Of a DNA stretch of 7,090 bases, positions 5,870 to 7,090 are shown one piece after another; within the stretch, counting starts at the first letter, position 1, and each line of letters begins with the position of its first letter. This stretch comes from an uncultured Selenomonadales bacterium. GTDB taxonomy: Bacteria; Bacillota_C; Negativicutes; Selenomonadales; Selenomonadaceae. The stretch lies in assembly GCA_946407175.1 (NCBI GenBank), contig CAMJNB010000063.1, positions 1 through 7,090 of the forward strand, read 5' to 3'. Both the position numbers and the translations under genes were made by a program. The notes beneath the pieces are model-generated. The model made no database searches and was not told the origin of the DNA. It saw only the letters and a list, made by a program, of their open reading frames with translations.

Positions 5870-5884
5870 AAAGGACAAAATTAA

Positions 5885-7090
5885 ATGGAACAACTTAAAA
5901 AATATTTTTTATTCGATGAACGCGGAACAAATTTGCGCACGGAAATTATCGCCGGTGCAACGACTTTCCTTTCAATGATGTACATTGTCATAGTCAATCC
6001 CACCGTCTTTTCCGTAGGCGGCATGGACTTCGGCGGCGTATACATTGCAACGATTATCGCGACGGTAATCGGCACGCTGATAATGGGCGCGGCGGCAAAT
6101 TATCCCATAGCAATAGCGCCGGGCTTAGGCATTAACGCCTACTTGGTCTTTACCGTCATGATATCGCAAGGAATTTCGTGGCAACAGGCACTCGGCGCGG
6201 CGGCAGTTGCGTCGGCAATTTTTACCGCGCTGTCACTTACAAGTTTTCGCGAAGTTTTTATAAACTCAATCCCGCTGTCACTGAAAAAAGCTATCGCGGC
6301 AGGTATCGGCTTATTCATTGCGCTAATCGGTTTTCGCAGCGGTCACATTGTCATTGAATCACCTGCAACAATGATAACGCTGGGCGACCTTCATGACCCC
6401 ATGCTGGCTTTAACCGTCGTCGGTTTGATAATCACAATGATTTTAGTCGTGCTGAAAGTTACCGGCGGAATTTTTATCGGCATGACAATTACCGCCGTCA
6501 TCGCATTTTTTTTGGGACATTGGACGATACCGGAAAGTATTTTTGCAATGCCGGGCGGCTTTAACGAAACCTTCATGCAGTTGAGTTTTGACGGTATGCC
6601 GTCACTTGCAATGATAATTTTCACAATTCTGCTGGTGACGCTTTTTGACACGACGGGTACAATGTTAGGCGTCGGTCAACAGGCTGGTTTGATTCACGAC
6701 AATAAATTTCCGAATTTGAAAAGCGCGTTGCTTGCTGACTCAATCGGCAGTTTTGCGGGCGCATTCGCCGGTACCGGTCCCACGTCCAGTTTTGTTGAAT
6801 CCGGTACAGGTGTTTCTGCAGGCGGACGCACCGGCTTTGCGTCGGTAGTCACGGCGTTTTTATTTTTACTCTTACTCTTTTTGCAACCTATCGCCGCCGC
6901 AATTTCGGCAATCCCCGCAGTTACCGCTCCTGCTTTAATTTTGACTGGTTGTTTTATGGTTGCTGACGTTGCCAACATTGACTGGCAGGACTACACGGAG
7001 GCTTTTCCCGCATTTTTGACAATGGCGTTAATGCCAATGACGTACAGCATTACAAACGGCGTCGGTATCGGCATGATAACTTACGTGCTG
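5885..7090 (+). CDS. NCS2-family purine permease, AzgA/PbuG type (3' end outside window)
   Basis: An inner-membrane importer of nucleobases. The COG2252 branch it resembles (AzgA, PbuG, PbuO, YicO relatives) takes up hypoxanthine, guanine or adenine by proton symport. The 402 visible residues are highly hydrophobic with many spans. Family marks include the N-terminal pattern LRTEIIAGATTFLSMMYI (residues 18-35), the PGLGINAYL segment (78-86), NSIPLSLKKAIAAGIGLFIA, LFDTTGTMLG in the middle, and the signature TGPTSSFVESGTGVSAGGRTG that contributes to the substrate site. The usual length is about 430-460 residues, so only the last few dozen are missing because of the window edge. AAAGGA lies 9 nt before ATG 5885. 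The exact purine specificity cannot be read off. It could be co-transcribed with the LCP gene across the repeat-filled gap or have its own promoter, which I do not see. Confidence 0.93.
   Translation, partial: MEQLKKYFLFDERGTNLRTEIIAGATTFLSMMYIVIVNPTVFSVGGMDFGGVYIATIIATVIGTLIMGAAANYPIAIAPGLGINAYLVFTVMISQGISWQQALGAAAVASAIFTALSLTSFREVFINSIPLSLKKAIAAGIGLFIALIGFRSGHIVIESPATMITLGDLHDPMLALTVVGLIITMILVVLKVTGGIFIGMTITAVIAFFLGHWTIPESIFAMPGGFNETFMQLSFDGMPSLAMIIFTILLVTLFDTTGTMLGVGQQAGLIHDNKFPNLKSALLADSIGSFAGAFAGTGPTSSFVESGTGVSAGGRTGFASVVTAFLFLLLLFLQPIAAAISAIPAVTAPALILTGCFMVADVANIDWQDYTEAFPAFLTMALMPMTYSITNGVGIGMITYVL

Noticed and set aside
5881..6978. Minus-strand open frames opposite the purine permease
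   Set aside because: They are shadows of a hydrophobic, motif-rich permease; low-complexity Lys/Ala/Pro content is expected from the reverse of such a gene.
5885..7090. Permease as a truncated pseudogene
   Set aside because: The frame is open to the last base of the window; the missing end is due to the window boundary.

Overview
The window looks like chromosomal DNA from a low-to-moderate GC bacterium, most likely a Firmicute. The clues are a LytR-CpsA-Psr (LCP) cell-wall ligase gene, long purine-rich Shine-Dalgarno sites, T-rich intergenic DNA and intrinsic terminators. A Negativicutes-type diderm is possible, but that is inference and cannot be settled from the sequence. There are no rRNA or tRNA genes, insertion sequences or CRISPR arrays. 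Seven protein genes are supported.

Left part (1-2420, minus strand): a two-component sensor histidine kinase, whose C-terminal tip is cut by the window edge, lies downstream of an exported alpha/beta hydrolase resembling cinnamoyl/feruloyl esterases. A short tandem array of a 7-bp unit (TTAGCTG-like) fills the gap between them. No response regulator gene precedes the kinase.

Middle part (2394-4540, minus strand): three genes run in the same direction. In order of transcription they are a TPR-like repeat protein with a C-terminal CFI-box domain, a 71-residue glycine-rich single-span membrane protein, and a membrane-anchored DUF4230 protein. All three are preceded by the same strong GGAGGGG ribosome binding site, which fixes the starts of the first two inside longer open frames. 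A stem-loop with a U-tract sits just before the DUF4230 ribosome binding site, and a second terminator closes the cluster. This is the least understood part of the window and the best candidate for an undescribed functional module.

Right part (4541-7090, plus strand): an extended -10 promoter drives an LCP-family protein, which probably joins polymers to the cell wall. After a 104-bp gap, filled by a second heptamer array arranged as an inverted repeat, comes an AzgA/PbuG-type purine permease that runs off the window end. The divergent gap between the middle and right parts (4444-4673) holds the promoters and a near-palindrome that could be an operator.
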